Part shown: positions 1 through 6,295 of the stretch, piece by piece | Layout: each line of letters begins with the position of its first letter | Numbering within the stretch: the stretch's first letter is position 1 | NCBI GenBank assembly: GCA_002429165.1 | Contig: DIYV01000104.1 | Coordinates: 1 to 10,526 of the forward strand | Origin: Gallionella sp. UBA6045 | Lineage (GTDB): Bacteria > Pseudomonadota > Gammaproteobacteria > Burkholderiales > Gallionellaceae | DNA length: 10,526 bases | Direction: 5' to 3' | Notes under the pieces: generated by a model | What the model was told of the DNA's origin: nothing | Database searches by the model: none | The model's input: only the letters and a program-made list of their open reading frames with translations | Position numbers and translations under genes: made by a program

Positions 1-392
1 TCGCCTATATCAATGTCAAGCAACTCGGCATCCTCGGTGAACCGGCTGTCCGCACCGTGTTCTATTTCACCCTGATCGCCTCGGTCATCAGCGGCGTATG
101 GATGCTGTTCGGCACCGTCCATGCCATCACCCCCCATAACGTCGGCATCCTCCTGGGCATGGGCGGCACCGCCACACTGGCACAACTCGCGATGACCCAC
201 GCCTACCGCACCGGCAACACACTGGTGGTCGGCAGCCTGGCCTACAGCACCATCGTGTTCGCCAGCCTGTTCGGCATGCTGTTGTGGCATGAAGTGCTGT
301 CGCTCTATAGCTGGCTGGGCATGGCATTCATCATCGCGGGCGGTGTGTTAAGCTTACGCCTGACACCCCAACACCCGTCTCCAAAACAATAA
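1..392 (+). CDS. EamA/DMT-family transporter, C-terminal part (5' end outside window)
   Basis: The reading frame is already open at base 3 and runs to TAA at 390-392, giving about 129 visible residues. The GTG at 57 falls in mid-protein and is not a real start. Four hydrophobic segments are visible (around VFYFTLIASVISGVWMLFG, NVGILLGMGGTATLAQLAM, LVVGSLAYSTIVFASLFGML and WLGMAFIIAGGVLSL). The pattern of small residues, a short loop 'THAYRTGNT' and a final 'W(L)GMAFIIAGG' helix is typical of the second EamA repeat of drug/metabolite transporters, which are usually ten-helix inner-membrane exporters of metabolites or amino acids. The substrate cannot be told from this fragment. The next gene starts 15 nt downstream on the same strand, so the two are probably co-transcribed. 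The family call is fairly safe; the specific role is unknown. Confidence 0.8.
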   Translation, partial: AYINVKQLGILGEPAVRTVFYFTLIASVISGVWMLFGTVHAITPHNVGILLGMGGTATLAQLAMTHAYRTGNTLVVGSLAYSTIVFASLFGMLLWHEVLSLYSWLGMAFIIAGGVLSLRLTPQHPSPKQ

Positions 393-407
393 CTAAGGAG
401 CAGAAAA

Positions 408-755
408 ATGATCACCATCGAACAAACCAAAAACCTGGTCAACGTCGCAGTCCTCGGAGAATTCACCATCGCCGACTTCAAGGACTTCGAGGAACAGACC
501 CTCTACAAACTGAAATCGCCCGGTGAGCTGGATCTGCTGTTCGATCTGCGCGCGATGGTCAGCTACACCCTCGACGTGGCCTGGGAAGAGATCAAGTTCT
601 TCCGCCGCGAACACAACCACGACTTTACCAAGATCGCCGTCGTCACCGACAATCAATGGATCACCTGGCAGGCCTGGCTGTCGCGCATCTTCGTGGATGC
701 GGATATACGCGTGTTCACGGATTATGAGGAAGCGAAGGCCTGGGCTCAGTCCTGA
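408..755 (+). CDS. SpoIIAA-like (STAS-fold) protein
   Basis: This is a 115-residue soluble protein with no signal peptide or membrane segment. The ATG at 408 is preceded by AAGGAG at 395-400, an ideal ribosome binding site. Sequence features match the SpoIIAA-like family (the former DUF3478 group): an N-terminal beta strand 'NLVNVAVLGEFTIADFKDFEE', a central 'GELDLLFDLRAM' strand and turn, and a C-terminal 'TKIAVVTDNQWITWQAWLSRIF' followed by 'ADIRVFTDYEEAKAWAQ'. The last part is the characteristic ending of these proteins, in which an acidic 'A/VFxxxExAxAWL' helix closes the fold. Family members have a STAS-like alpha/beta fold, and some bind lipids or nonpolar ligands, but most have no assigned function. 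The gene lies 15 nt after the EamA transporter, probably in one transcript. The classical phosphorylated-serine motif of true anti-sigma antagonists is not evident. Confidence 0.75.
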   Translation: MITIEQTKNLVNVAVLGEFTIADFKDFEEQTLYKLKSPGELDLLFDLRAMVSYTLDVAWEEIKFFRREHNHDFTKIAVVTDNQWITWQAWLSRIFVDADIRVFTDYEEAKAWAQS

Positions 756-809
756 AGACCCGTGCGGAGCAGGTCGCGCGATTCGGAATATCCCAGGCTG
801 GTTTAAAAA

Positions 810-833
810 CAGTAAAACGGTGGTTTTCAACTG
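810..833 (+). terminator. AT-rich hairpin after the SpoIIAA-like gene, possible terminator
   Basis: CAGT-AAAAC at 810-818 pairs with GTTTT-(CA)-ACTG at 823-833, with loop GGTG and a two-base bulge. It lies 55 nt after the stop of the + strand gene and is followed by a short T run (837-841). The stem is weak and the T tract is displaced, so termination here is only a possibility. Confidence 0.3.
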
Positions 834-857
834 CTGATTTTCCGCACACCTTTACGG

Positions 858-904
858 AATAGACACGAGCACAAGACGCAGCCAACACATTTATCGTGTC
901 TATT
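858..904. repeat. Perfect 11-bp inverted repeat between convergent genes
   Basis: AATAGACACGA at 858-868 is exactly complementary to TCGTGTCTATT at 894-904, with a 25-nt spacer. A smaller overlapping inverted repeat, TTCCG (840-844) / CGGAA (855-859), lies just to the left. The element is 11 nt beyond the gltX stop codon, in the only space between two convergent genes. It could form a long-loop hairpin that ends or protects transcripts. There is no T tract next to either arm, so it is not a standard intrinsic terminator. It could also be a protein-binding site or a relic of an insertion's terminal repeats. Confidence 0.6.
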
Positions 905-915
905 GGAAAGTTGAA

Positions 916-2307
916 CTACAGGTATCGCTTCATCCGTGCCAATACGGTTTCGCGCGGGAACAGGGCCAGCACGGCATCGACCGACGGGGTTTGTGTCTGT
1001 CCCACCAGCATCACGCGCAATGGCATCGCCAGTTTGGGCATTTTCAAACCATGTTTGCCTACTGTTTCCTTGATCAGTGCGCCGATTGACGGAGCTTCCC
1101 ACACCACATCCGTGAACCGTTCCGCGAGTTCCCGCAATGCGGGCAGCGCTTCGGCGGACAGGTGCGTATCCAGCAATTCCTTTTCAGGATGCAGTTCGAT
1201 GTAAAACACTTCGGCGGCATCGGCCAATTCATTGAGCGTGGCTGCGCGCTCCTTGTATAACGCCATAACGGATTCCAGCGCCGGAACATCGTTCACTTTC
1301 ACACCGCGTGCTTCAAGGCGAGGACGCACCAGCGCAGCCAGCCTGGCATTGTCGGCCTGCTTCAGGTAATGCTGGTTGACCCAATTCAATTTCTCGGTGT
1401 TGAACTGTGCGGCGGATGGTGTGATGTGGCTGAGATCGAACCATGAGCAGAACTGTTCAACCGAAAAAATCTCATCATCGCCGTGCGACCATCCCAGACG
1501 TGCCAGATAATTGATCACCGCCTCCGGCAGGTAGCCGTCTTCATCGTATTGCATCACGCTCACCGCGCCGTGGCGTTTGGAGAGTTTGGTTCCATCATCG
1601 CCGAGTATCATGGACAGGTGCGCATACTGGGGTACTGTCGCACCGAGAGCCTTGAGAATATTGATCTGGCGTGGCGTGTTGTTCACATGGTCATCGCCGC
1701 GAATCACGTGGGTGATGCCCATATCCCAGTCATCCACTACTACACAAAAATTATAGGTGGGTGTACCGTCGGCGCGTGCGATGATCAGGTCGTCCAGCTC
1801 ATTGTTGTTGAACCCGATATGGCCTTTAACCAAATCATTCCAGCCCACCATGCCGCTGCCCGGATTCTTGAAACGCACTACCGGCGCAACGCCTGCCGGC
1901 GGCTCGGGCAGCACCTTGCCCATATCCGGCCGCCAGCGGCCATCGTAGCGCGGCTTCTCGCCGAGCGATCGCTGAGCCTCGCGCAGCGCATCCAGTTCCT
2001 CCATTGAGGTATAGCAATGATAGGCAGTACCTTCATCCAGCATCTGGCGGATCACTTGTTTGTAACGCTCCATGCGCTGCATCTGGTAGTACGGCCCCTC
2101 GTCGTAATCCAGATTCAGCCACGCCATTCCGTCCAGAATCGCCTGCACCGCCTCGGGCGTTGAACGTTCCACATCGGTATCCTCGATGCGCAAAATGAAA
2201 GTTCCGCCATGCTTGCGCGCATAAGCCCAGGAGAACAGGGCGGTGCGTGCACCGCCAATGTGAAGGAAGCCGGTTGGGCTGGGAGCGAAACGGGTGCGTA
2301 TGGTCAT
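916..2307 (-). CDS. gltX: Glutamate--tRNA ligase (GluRS)
   Basis: This class I aminoacyl-tRNA synthetase charges tRNA-Glu with glutamate in the cytoplasm. The product also feeds tetrapyrrole synthesis through glutamyl-tRNA reductase. The protein has 463 residues, close to the 471 of E. coli. The N-terminal Rossmann catalytic domain starts '[18 protein letters not shown]' and carries the HIGH signature at residues 16-19. The KMSKS equivalent is 'KLSKRHG' at 241-247. '[20 protein letters not shown]' near 185-204 is the conserved active-site segment, and the C-terminal anticodon-binding domain is helical. The E. coli zinc ligands (Cys98, Cys100, Cys125, His127) are mostly replaced here: Cys98 remains ('HCYTS'), Cys100 is Thr, and 'YDGRC' has become 'YDGRW'. 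The metal site is therefore probably absent, as in many other GluRS enzymes. The ATG at 2307 matches the family start, but no strong Shine-Dalgarno sequence precedes it. The gene is flanked by a decayed gene upstream and a convergent gene downstream. Confidence 0.97.
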   Translation of the reverse strand: MTIRTRFAPSPTGFLHIGGARTALFSWAYARKHGGTFILRIEDTDVERSTPEAVQAILDGMAWLNLDYDEGPYYQMQRMERYKQVIRQMLDEGTAYHCYTSMEELDALREAQRSLGEKPRYDGRWRPDMGKVLPEPPAGVAPVVRFKNPGSGMVGWNDLVKGHIGFNNNELDDLIIARADGTPTYNFCVVVDDWDMGITHVIRGDDHVNNTPRQINILKALGATVPQYAHLSMILGDDGTKLSKRHGAVSVMQYDEDGYLPEAVINYLARLGWSHGDDEIFSVEQFCSWFDLSHITPSAAQFNTEKLNWVNQHYLKQADNARLAALVRPRLEARGVKVNDVPALESVMALYKERAATLNELADAAEVFYIELHPEKELLDTHLSAEALPALRELAERFTDVVWEAPSIGALIKETVGKHGLKMPKLAMPLRVMLVGQTQTPSVDAVLALFPRETVLARMKRYL

Positions 2308-2369
2308 AGGTTATTAAACGGGAAAAATAAACAATGGGAAGTGAATTTTACGGGCTTCGCGAAATACGC

Positions 2370-2395
2370 GCACAAAGGATATGAATTCCTTGTGC
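2370..2395 (-). other. Hairpin between the GS relic and gltX
   Basis: GCACAA-(A)-GGA at 2370-2379 pairs with TCC-TTGTGC at 2387-2395, a nine-pair stem with one bulged A and a 7-nt loop. It begins 10 nt beyond the stop codon of the collapsed glutamine synthetase gene on the - strand. A second small palindrome (CGCG-TATTT-CGCG on the - strand) follows immediately. It may be the old 3' end of the dehydrogenase transcript. No T run follows, so intrinsic termination is doubtful. Confidence 0.3.
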
Positions 2396-2404
2396 ATGAC
2401 GTGC

Positions 2405-2647
2405 TCAGACGAGCAGCAGCAGGTGTTCGCGCTCCCGCGAGCTGATGACGCGGTGGCAGGTGCCATATTCAAGCTCCTTGACGGCGCAAAGACTATGCCA
2501 TGACGCAGCGCGGTCCCGCGCACCGCGCGCTTGAACAGGAACACGCGGCCGGCCAATTCCAGCGGGTCGCCGTGAGTGAAGTTGATCTCCATCTGACCGG
2601 AACCGGCCTCGTGGATCAGCGTCTCTACGCCCAAACGATGTACTCAT
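2405..2647 (-). pseudogene. Collapsed glutamine synthetase-family gene (PuuA-like), internally deleted
   Basis: Three pieces of one gene appear to be fused. A start region, ATG at 2647, has AAGGA six bases upstream. A 47-residue core at 2494-2634 reads 'LGVETLIHEAG', then 'QMEINFTHGDPLELA' and 'VFLFKRAVRGTALRHGI'. This is the conserved glutamine synthetase catalytic stretch with the metal-binding glutamates, in the form seen in gamma-glutamylpolyamine synthetases of the PuuA/GlnA3 type. The extreme C-terminus at 2405-2485 reads 'VKELEYGTCHRVISSRERE', matching the usual '(Y/W)HxxVxxWERxxYL' ending of that family. The core and tail are in different frames, and roughly 150-200 family residues are missing between them. 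Another large stretch is missing between the start and the core. An 80-codon frame remains open from the ATG, but it reads the core out of frame, so no functional enzyme can be made. It lies 32 nt after the aldehyde dehydrogenase stop on the same strand, so the pair was probably one polyamine-degradation operon. The family call rests on motif memory, not alignment. Confidence 0.75.
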
Positions 2648-2679
2648 ATAACATCCTTGATAATTCTTTGCTACCAGAC

Positions 2680-4140
2680 CTACAACCCGGCCATGGCAAC
2701 ATATTTGATTTCAAGATATTCGTCGATGCCGTGGTGAGATCCCTCGCGCCCCAGACCAGACTGCTTGACGCCGCCAAATGGCGCCACCTCGTTGGAAATG
2801 ATCCCGGTATTGACGCCGACCATTCCATACTCGAGAGCTTCCGCTACGCGCCAGATGCGCCCGATGTCGCGGCTGAAAAAATACGAAGCCAGACCGAATT
2901 CGGTGCGATTGGCCAGTTCTATGACTTCATCATCGGTCTTGAAGCGAAACAGGGGTGCTACCGGCCCGAAGGTCTCCTCACGGAATATCATGGAATCCGG
3001 ACTTACGTCAGACAGTATAGTTGGTTCGTAGTAAGTGCCGCCCAGCGCATGGCGCTTGCCTCCGGCAACCAGTCTGGCTCCCTTTGCAATCGCGTCCGCG
3101 ACATGACTTTCCACCTTGGCCAGCGCTGCATCATCGATCAACGGCCCCTGCGTTACACCGGCAGTGAGTCCATCCCCCACCTGCAGTTGCGCCACGCGAA
3201 CAGCCAGTTTTTTGGCAAAAGCATCAAACACGCCGTCCTGCACGAACAGCCGGTTGGCGCACACGCAGGTCTGTCCCGCGTTGCGATATTTGCTGGCCAT
3301 GGCGCCTTCGACCGCTGCGTCCAGATCCGCATCGTCGAACACGATAAAGGGCGCATTCCCGCCCAGTTCCAGCGACAGCTTCTTGATCGTATCCGCACTC
3401 TGGCGCATCAGAATTCGTCCCACTTCGGTCGAACCGGTAAATGACAACTTGGTCACCACCGGGCTTTCGCAAATGGCTGCACCGATTTGCCGCGCATCCC
3501 CGGTAATCACCTGAAACACGCCACCCGGAATCCCGGCCTCTTCGGCCAGCACAGCCAGCGCGAGCGCCGACAAGGGTGTCTGTTCCGCAGGCTTGACTAT
3601 CATCGTGCAACCTGCCGCCAGTGCCGGCGCTGCCTTGCGGGTGATCATCGCAGTCGGAAAATTCCACGGCGTAATGGCAGCCGTGACGCCGATCGGCTGC
3701 TTCAATACGACCAGACGCCTGTCGTTGAGCGGCGATGGAATCACCTCGCCGTAGACCCGCTTCGCCTCCTCGGCAAACCACTCGATAAAGCTGGCGCCAT
3801 AGGCGATTTCTCCGCGCGCCTCGGCCAGCGGCTTGCCTTGTTCGGCGGTCAAAATATGCGCCAGATCCTCCTGATGCAGCATGACCAGGGCGAACCATTT
3901 TTTCAGGTGTGCGGAACGCTCCTTTGCGGCAAGCGCGCGCCACTGTTTCTGTGCCGTTGCCGCAAAGGCGATGGCGCGCTCGGTTTCAGCGCGTCCCATC
4001 AATGGCACCCGGGCTATTGTTTCTCCGCTGGCGGGGTTTCTGACATTGAAGGTTGCGCCGGAATCAGCGCCCACCCATTGCCCTCCCAGCCAGGCCGATG
4101 CCTGCCTGAGGAGTGACGGATGATTCAACTTGATTGACAT
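2680..4140 (-). CDS. gabD: NAD(P)+-dependent succinate-semialdehyde dehydrogenase (GabD type)
   Basis: This is a cytoplasmic aldehyde dehydrogenase of 486 residues, the usual size. It closely resembles E. coli GabD, including 'GGNAPFIVFDDADLDAAVEG' and 'ASKYRNAGQTCVCANRLFVQ'. Visible catalytic parts are Asn160 in 'TPWNFP', Lys183 in 'IVKPAEQTP', the cofactor turn 'FTGSTEVG' at 234-241, the general base Glu258 in 'LELGG', and the nucleophile Cys292. Cys294 follows two residues later and can form a redox-sensitive disulfide with it, as in GabD homologues. Arg168 ('MITRK') fits the carboxylate-binding position of semialdehyde dehydrogenases. The expected reaction is succinate semialdehyde to succinate; glutarate semialdehyde or gamma-glutamyl-aminobutyraldehyde are alternatives. 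The ATG at 4140 has GGAG at 4146-4149. A polyamine importer is divergently encoded upstream and a dead glutamine synthetase relative lies downstream, which fits the last step of putrescine/GABA breakdown. Confidence 0.92.
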   Translation of the reverse strand: MSIKLNHPSLLRQASAWLGGQWVGADSGATFNVRNPASGETIARVPLMGRAETERAIAFAATAQKQWRALAAKERSAHLKKWFALVMLHQEDLAHILTAEQGKPLAEARGEIAYGASFIEWFAEEAKRVYGEVIPSPLNDRRLVVLKQPIGVTAAITPWNFPTAMITRKAAPALAAGCTMIVKPAEQTPLSALALAVLAEEAGIPGGVFQVITGDARQIGAAICESPVVTKLSFTGSTEVGRILMRQSADTIKKLSLELGGNAPFIVFDDADLDAAVEGAMASKYRNAGQTCVCANRLFVQDGVFDAFAKKLAVRVAQLQVGDGLTAGVTQGPLIDDAALAKVESHVADAIAKGARLVAGGKRHALGGTYYEPTILSDVSPDSMIFREETFGPVAPLFRFKTDDEVIELANRTEFGLASYFFSRDIGRIWRVAEALEYGMVGVNTGIISNEVAPFGGVKQSGLGREGSHHGIDEYLEIKYVAMAGL

Positions 4141-4329
4141 AAATTCTCCAAACTGGATATACGGATGCGCCTATCGGCCAACCGCATGGTTGTTACAAAG
4201 AAGGCCGTCTCTTGTGAACTACAACAGTGCAATCGGGCCATGCCTGGACAGTTGCCTGCGTCTGGTTTACTGCATCCATCCAGCCTCGTGACTGCACGTG
4301 GCATCCTTGCATAGCGGATACGCTCCATC

Positions 4330-4359
4330 ATTTCATCAATCTGCCATTTCATCAATCTG
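4330..4359. repeat. 14-bp tandem direct repeat (ATTTCATCAATCTG, period 16)
   Basis: The 14-mer ATTTCATCAATCTG occurs at 4330-4343 and again at 4346-4359, separated by two bases. Only two copies exist. It lies about 190 nt upstream of the dehydrogenase start, so it could be a paired binding site, but replication slippage is the simpler explanation. Confidence 0.7.
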
Positions 4360-4545
4360 AATCTTTTTGCATGTAAGCGGCGGCGCAATGAACATACGGT
4401 CACCCACAGCACACATGAACTCTTCATATTCTGCTTCCTCAGACCGCCACAAAAGCATCGATAAATCTTTTGCCCAGCATCTCATGCAGGGGTTTGACAA
4501 CCCTCACATGTCCAGCGCTTCCGAGACACTCTGGTTACCTGTATT

Positions 4546-4765
4546 TTAAATTATGCCGTTGGCGGTTATCGACAGCATCAACTTCTCGTCACCTATTTCA
4601 ACAGCCGAACAGAAATTGCCCCCGCTCAGCATATTACTCATTCCCTGAATCAGGCTTGCGTTGAAGGCATAAATTCGCTGCAGAATAAACTTGGTGCGGA
4701 TTCGCCAGCGCCGCCTCGATGAAGTGCACCGGACGACCAAGAGCATGTATTTGGGGTGCGATCTG
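4546..4765 (-). pseudogene. Possible frameshifted gene relic, family unknown
   Basis: On the - strand, two adjacent pieces in different frames look more like protein than chance. The first, 4765 to about 4680, reads 'QIAPQIHALGRPVHFIEA' then 'ALANPHQVYSA', with GC-rich third positions in its middle. The second, about 4680 to the TAA at 4546-4548, reads 'RIYAFNASLIQGMSNMLSGG' then 'NFCSAVEIGDEKLMLSITA'. Joining them needs one frameshift near 4675-4685. I do not recognise the family. The shorter, unshifted alternative (ATG at 4809, 87 residues) starts with a basic, low-quality stretch and has no good ribosome binding site. The element sits in a region that seems to have lost genes. It could also be an accident of composition. 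Confidence 0.3.
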
Positions 4766-4859
4766 CCTCGGTGCATTGTCAAATACCTGTTACCAATAAA
4801 AGTACTCAAATGGCTCTAGTTTGATTGCCAATTCAGGCGTCAAATCAACTTAACATTGA

Positions 4860-4889
4860 TTGACATACATAAAAAATAACCTATATAAC
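4860..4889 (+). promoter_or_regulatory. Candidate sigma-70 promoter P1 of the pot operon
   Basis: A perfect -35 box TTGACA at 4860-4865 is followed after 18 bases by TATAAC at 4884-4889, in an AT-rich stretch. The predicted start near 4896 leaves a leader of about 185 nt before potF. It is the best promoter match in the intergenic region and points toward the transporter genes. Confidence 0.6.
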
Positions 4890-4903
4890 ATAGTGTGTTA
4901 TAT
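4883..4903. promoter_or_regulatory. 8-5-8 palindrome over the P1 -10 box, candidate operator
   Basis: ATATAACA at 4883-4890 and TGTTATAT at 4896-4903 are perfect inverted copies around TAGTG. The 21-bp element covers the -10 hexamer and the expected transcription start. A dimeric repressor bound here would block promoter opening, so this is a plausible control site for the putrescine importer. No candidate regulator gene is in the window. The arms are AT-rich, so chance is not excluded. Confidence 0.5.
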
Positions 4904-4945
4904 TTATTTTTCAGCGCAGGGTACTTCTTGAAATTTTTTGATTCA

Positions 4946-4975
4946 TTGGGTTTTCATTTATTAGGCAAGTATAAT
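4946..4975 (+). promoter_or_regulatory. Possible second promoter P2 of the pot operon
   Basis: A consensus -10 box TATAAT lies at 4970-4975. The only -35 candidate is TTGGGT at 4946-4951, with an 18-base spacer. The -10 is perfect and the -35 poor, so this could be an activator-dependent or weak promoter. Transcription would begin near 4982 and leave both leader hairpins intact. Confidence 0.4.
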
Positions 4976-5005
4976 TGACTGGTGTGATTGCGACTTCAGA
5001 ACAAT

Positions 5006-5048
5006 AGTTGCGCAGCAACTTTCCATACACCTCTATCGCCCGAGGTGT
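5006..5048 (+). promoter_or_regulatory. Two tandem hairpins in the potF leader
   Basis: Hairpin 1 is AGTTGC (5006-5011), loop GCA, GCAACT (5015-5020). Hairpin 2 is ACACCTC (5027-5033), an 8-base loop, GAGGTGT (5042-5048). Both stems are perfect and lie back to back, ending 23 nt before the AAGGAG of potF at 5072-5077. They would be present in transcripts from P1 or P2. They may protect the 5' end or modulate translation. No known riboswitch class is recognised, and no T tract suggests an attenuator. Confidence 0.45.
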
Positions 5049-5083
5049 TGGGCTTGAATAACCGATGCAACAAGGAGAATATT

Positions 5084-6214
5084 ATGTTCGGTAGTTACCT
5101 GAACAATCGGATGGGATTGCTTGGCGCTCTGCTGGCAACGGTCTTGTTGTCACTTGGCATGCCCAGCCTGTCTGTAGCCAGTGAAGATAAAGTACTCAAT
5201 ATCTACAATTGGTCGGATTACATCGGTGACGACACAATAAAAAATTTCGAGAAGGAAACCGGCATCAAGATTCGCTACGATACCTTCGATAGCAACGAAA
5301 CGCTTCATGCCAAGCTGGTTGCCGGAAGAACAGGTTACGACATTGTCGTGCCTTCATCGAATTGGGCCAAGATACAGCTCGAAGGCGGTCTTTTGATGAA
5401 ACTGGACAAGAGCAAGATCACCACCTACCGCAACCTCGACCCTTTCGTAATGAAAAACCTGGCGACCATTGATCCAGGCAACCAGTACCTCGTACCCTGG
5501 TTGTGGGGAATCACCACAGTCGGCATCAACGTCAACAAAGTCAAGGCGGCCTTGGGCAATCTGCCCATGCCGGATAATGCATGGGATCTGCTCTTCAAAC
5601 CCGAATATGTCAGCAAGCTCAAGTCATGCGGCGTGTCGATACTCGACTCGGGTGACGAAATCTTTCCGGCCGCACTGCGCTATCTGGGCAAGCCCCCCTA
5701 CAGCCACAATCCTTCTGATTACCAGGACGCAGCCCGACTTCTTAAGAATATCCGTCCTTATGTCACCCTGTTTTCTTCATCCGGCTATATCAACGATCTG
5801 GCCAGCGGAGCCCTATGCGTATCGCTCGGTTGGAATGGCGACATGAGTATCGCGCAACGACGCGCCAAGGAAGCCGGGAACGGCGTCAATATCCAGGTCT
5901 TGTTACCCAAGACCGGCGCCATCTTATTCTTCGACACGATGGCGATCCCTGCTGATGCCCCGCACGTGGAAAACGCCTACAAGTGGATCAGCTACATTTA
6001 TCGTCCGGATGTCAACGCCGGTTTGGTCAACAAGGTTTTCTACTCCAACCCGGTACCGAGCGCGGCCAAGTACATCAAACCCGAAATCCTGGCAAACAAG
6101 ACCGTATTCATGAAGCCAGGAGATTTGGCACGGATGGTTCCGCCTGATATGGTGCCTATCGACATCCGCCGCTTGCGCACGCGTCTCTACACGACGTTCA
6201 AGACCGGCCTCTGA
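5084..6214 (+). CDS. potF: Putrescine-binding periplasmic protein (PotF type)
   Basis: This is the periplasmic receptor of the PotFGHI ABC importer. The ATG at 5084 is chosen because AAGGAG lies at 5072-5077 and a signal peptide follows directly; an in-frame TTG at 4988 would add an unneeded N-terminus. The result is 376 residues, like E. coli PotF (370). The signal peptide has a hydrophobic core at 11-25 and a likely cut after Ala32 (SVA|S). The mature protein begins 'KVLNIYNWSDYIGDDTIKNF', a classic polyamine-binding start. Residues equivalent to the PotF putrescine pocket are present: Trp43, Ser44, Tyr46, Ser91, Glu192, Trp250, Asp253, Phe282, Asp284 and Tyr320. Cys182 and Cys245 match the PotF disulfide. 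The pocket wall differs near 91-94 (SSNW against SASF in PotF), so fine specificity between putrescine and related diamines is open. It is the first gene of the operon, 81 nt before potG. Confidence 0.93.
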   Translation: MFGSYLNNRMGLLGALLATVLLSLGMPSLSVASEDKVLNIYNWSDYIGDDTIKNFEKETGIKIRYDTFDSNETLHAKLVAGRTGYDIVVPSSNWAKIQLEGGLLMKLDKSKITTYRNLDPFVMKNLATIDPGNQYLVPWLWGITTVGINVNKVKAALGNLPMPDNAWDLLFKPEYVSKLKSCGVSILDSGDEIFPAALRYLGKPPYSHNPSDYQDAARLLKNIRPYVTLFSSSGYINDLASGALCVSLGWNGDMSIAQRRAKEAGNGVNIQVLLPKTGAILFFDTMAIPADAPHVENAYKWISYIYRPDVNAGLVNKVFYSNPVPSAAKYIKPEILANKTVFMKPGDLARMVPPDMVPIDIRRLRTRLYTTFKTGL

Positions 6215-6241
6215 TAATTTTGTAATTTTTCCGAAACAGGG

Positions 6242-6260
6242 AGTGGCTGTTGTGGCCATT
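6242..6260 (+). other. Small hairpin between potF and potG
   Basis: AGTGGC (6242-6247) pairs with GCCATT (6255-6260) with one G-U pair and a 7-nt loop, 28 nt after the potF stop. Binding-protein genes in ABC operons often have such structures, which stabilise the upstream mRNA so that the receptor is made in excess. The stem is short, so this is only suggestive. Confidence 0.3.
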
Positions 6261-6295
6261 CCGACACAACTACGTTAAAAAAAGGGGCGCAGGGC

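Larger units (their letters stand above)
4141..4859. other. Long intergenic region, largely without recognisable content
   Basis: About 700 bases separate the dehydrogenase start from the pot promoter. The first part (4141-4320) must contain the dehydrogenase promoter, but I see no convincing -35/-10 pair. A small TTGT-T-ACAA palindrome lies at 4190-4198. A short direct repeat and a possible gene relic are listed separately. Open frames here have no recognisable domain and mixed composition. The region is unusually long for such a compact neighbourhood, which fits gene loss between the two divergent polyamine operons. Confidence 0.6.

Noticed and set aside
1483..2007. + strand open frame of 174 codons inside gltX
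   Set aside because: It is a shadow of GluRS on the opposite strand; its peptide is rich in His and Ile from antisense codons.
2500..3444. Long open frame on the + strand (about 314 codons) opposite the dehydrogenase
   Set aside because: It is antisense to an intact, clearly conserved dehydrogenase, begins over the GS relic, has no domain, and reflects the codon bias of the - strand gene.
4546..4680. Faint BLUF-photoreceptor-like spacing ('IQGM', 'SGGNF', 'GDEKL') in the unidentified relic
   Set aside because: The match needs insertions at two places, and the N-terminal half with the flavin-binding Tyr, Asn and Gln is absent. It is not enough for a family call.
4988..5083. Upstream TTG start extending PotF by 32 residues
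   Set aside because: The extension has no ribosome binding site, covers the two leader hairpins, and would bury the signal peptide. The ATG at 5084 has AAGGAG and starts the signal peptide directly.
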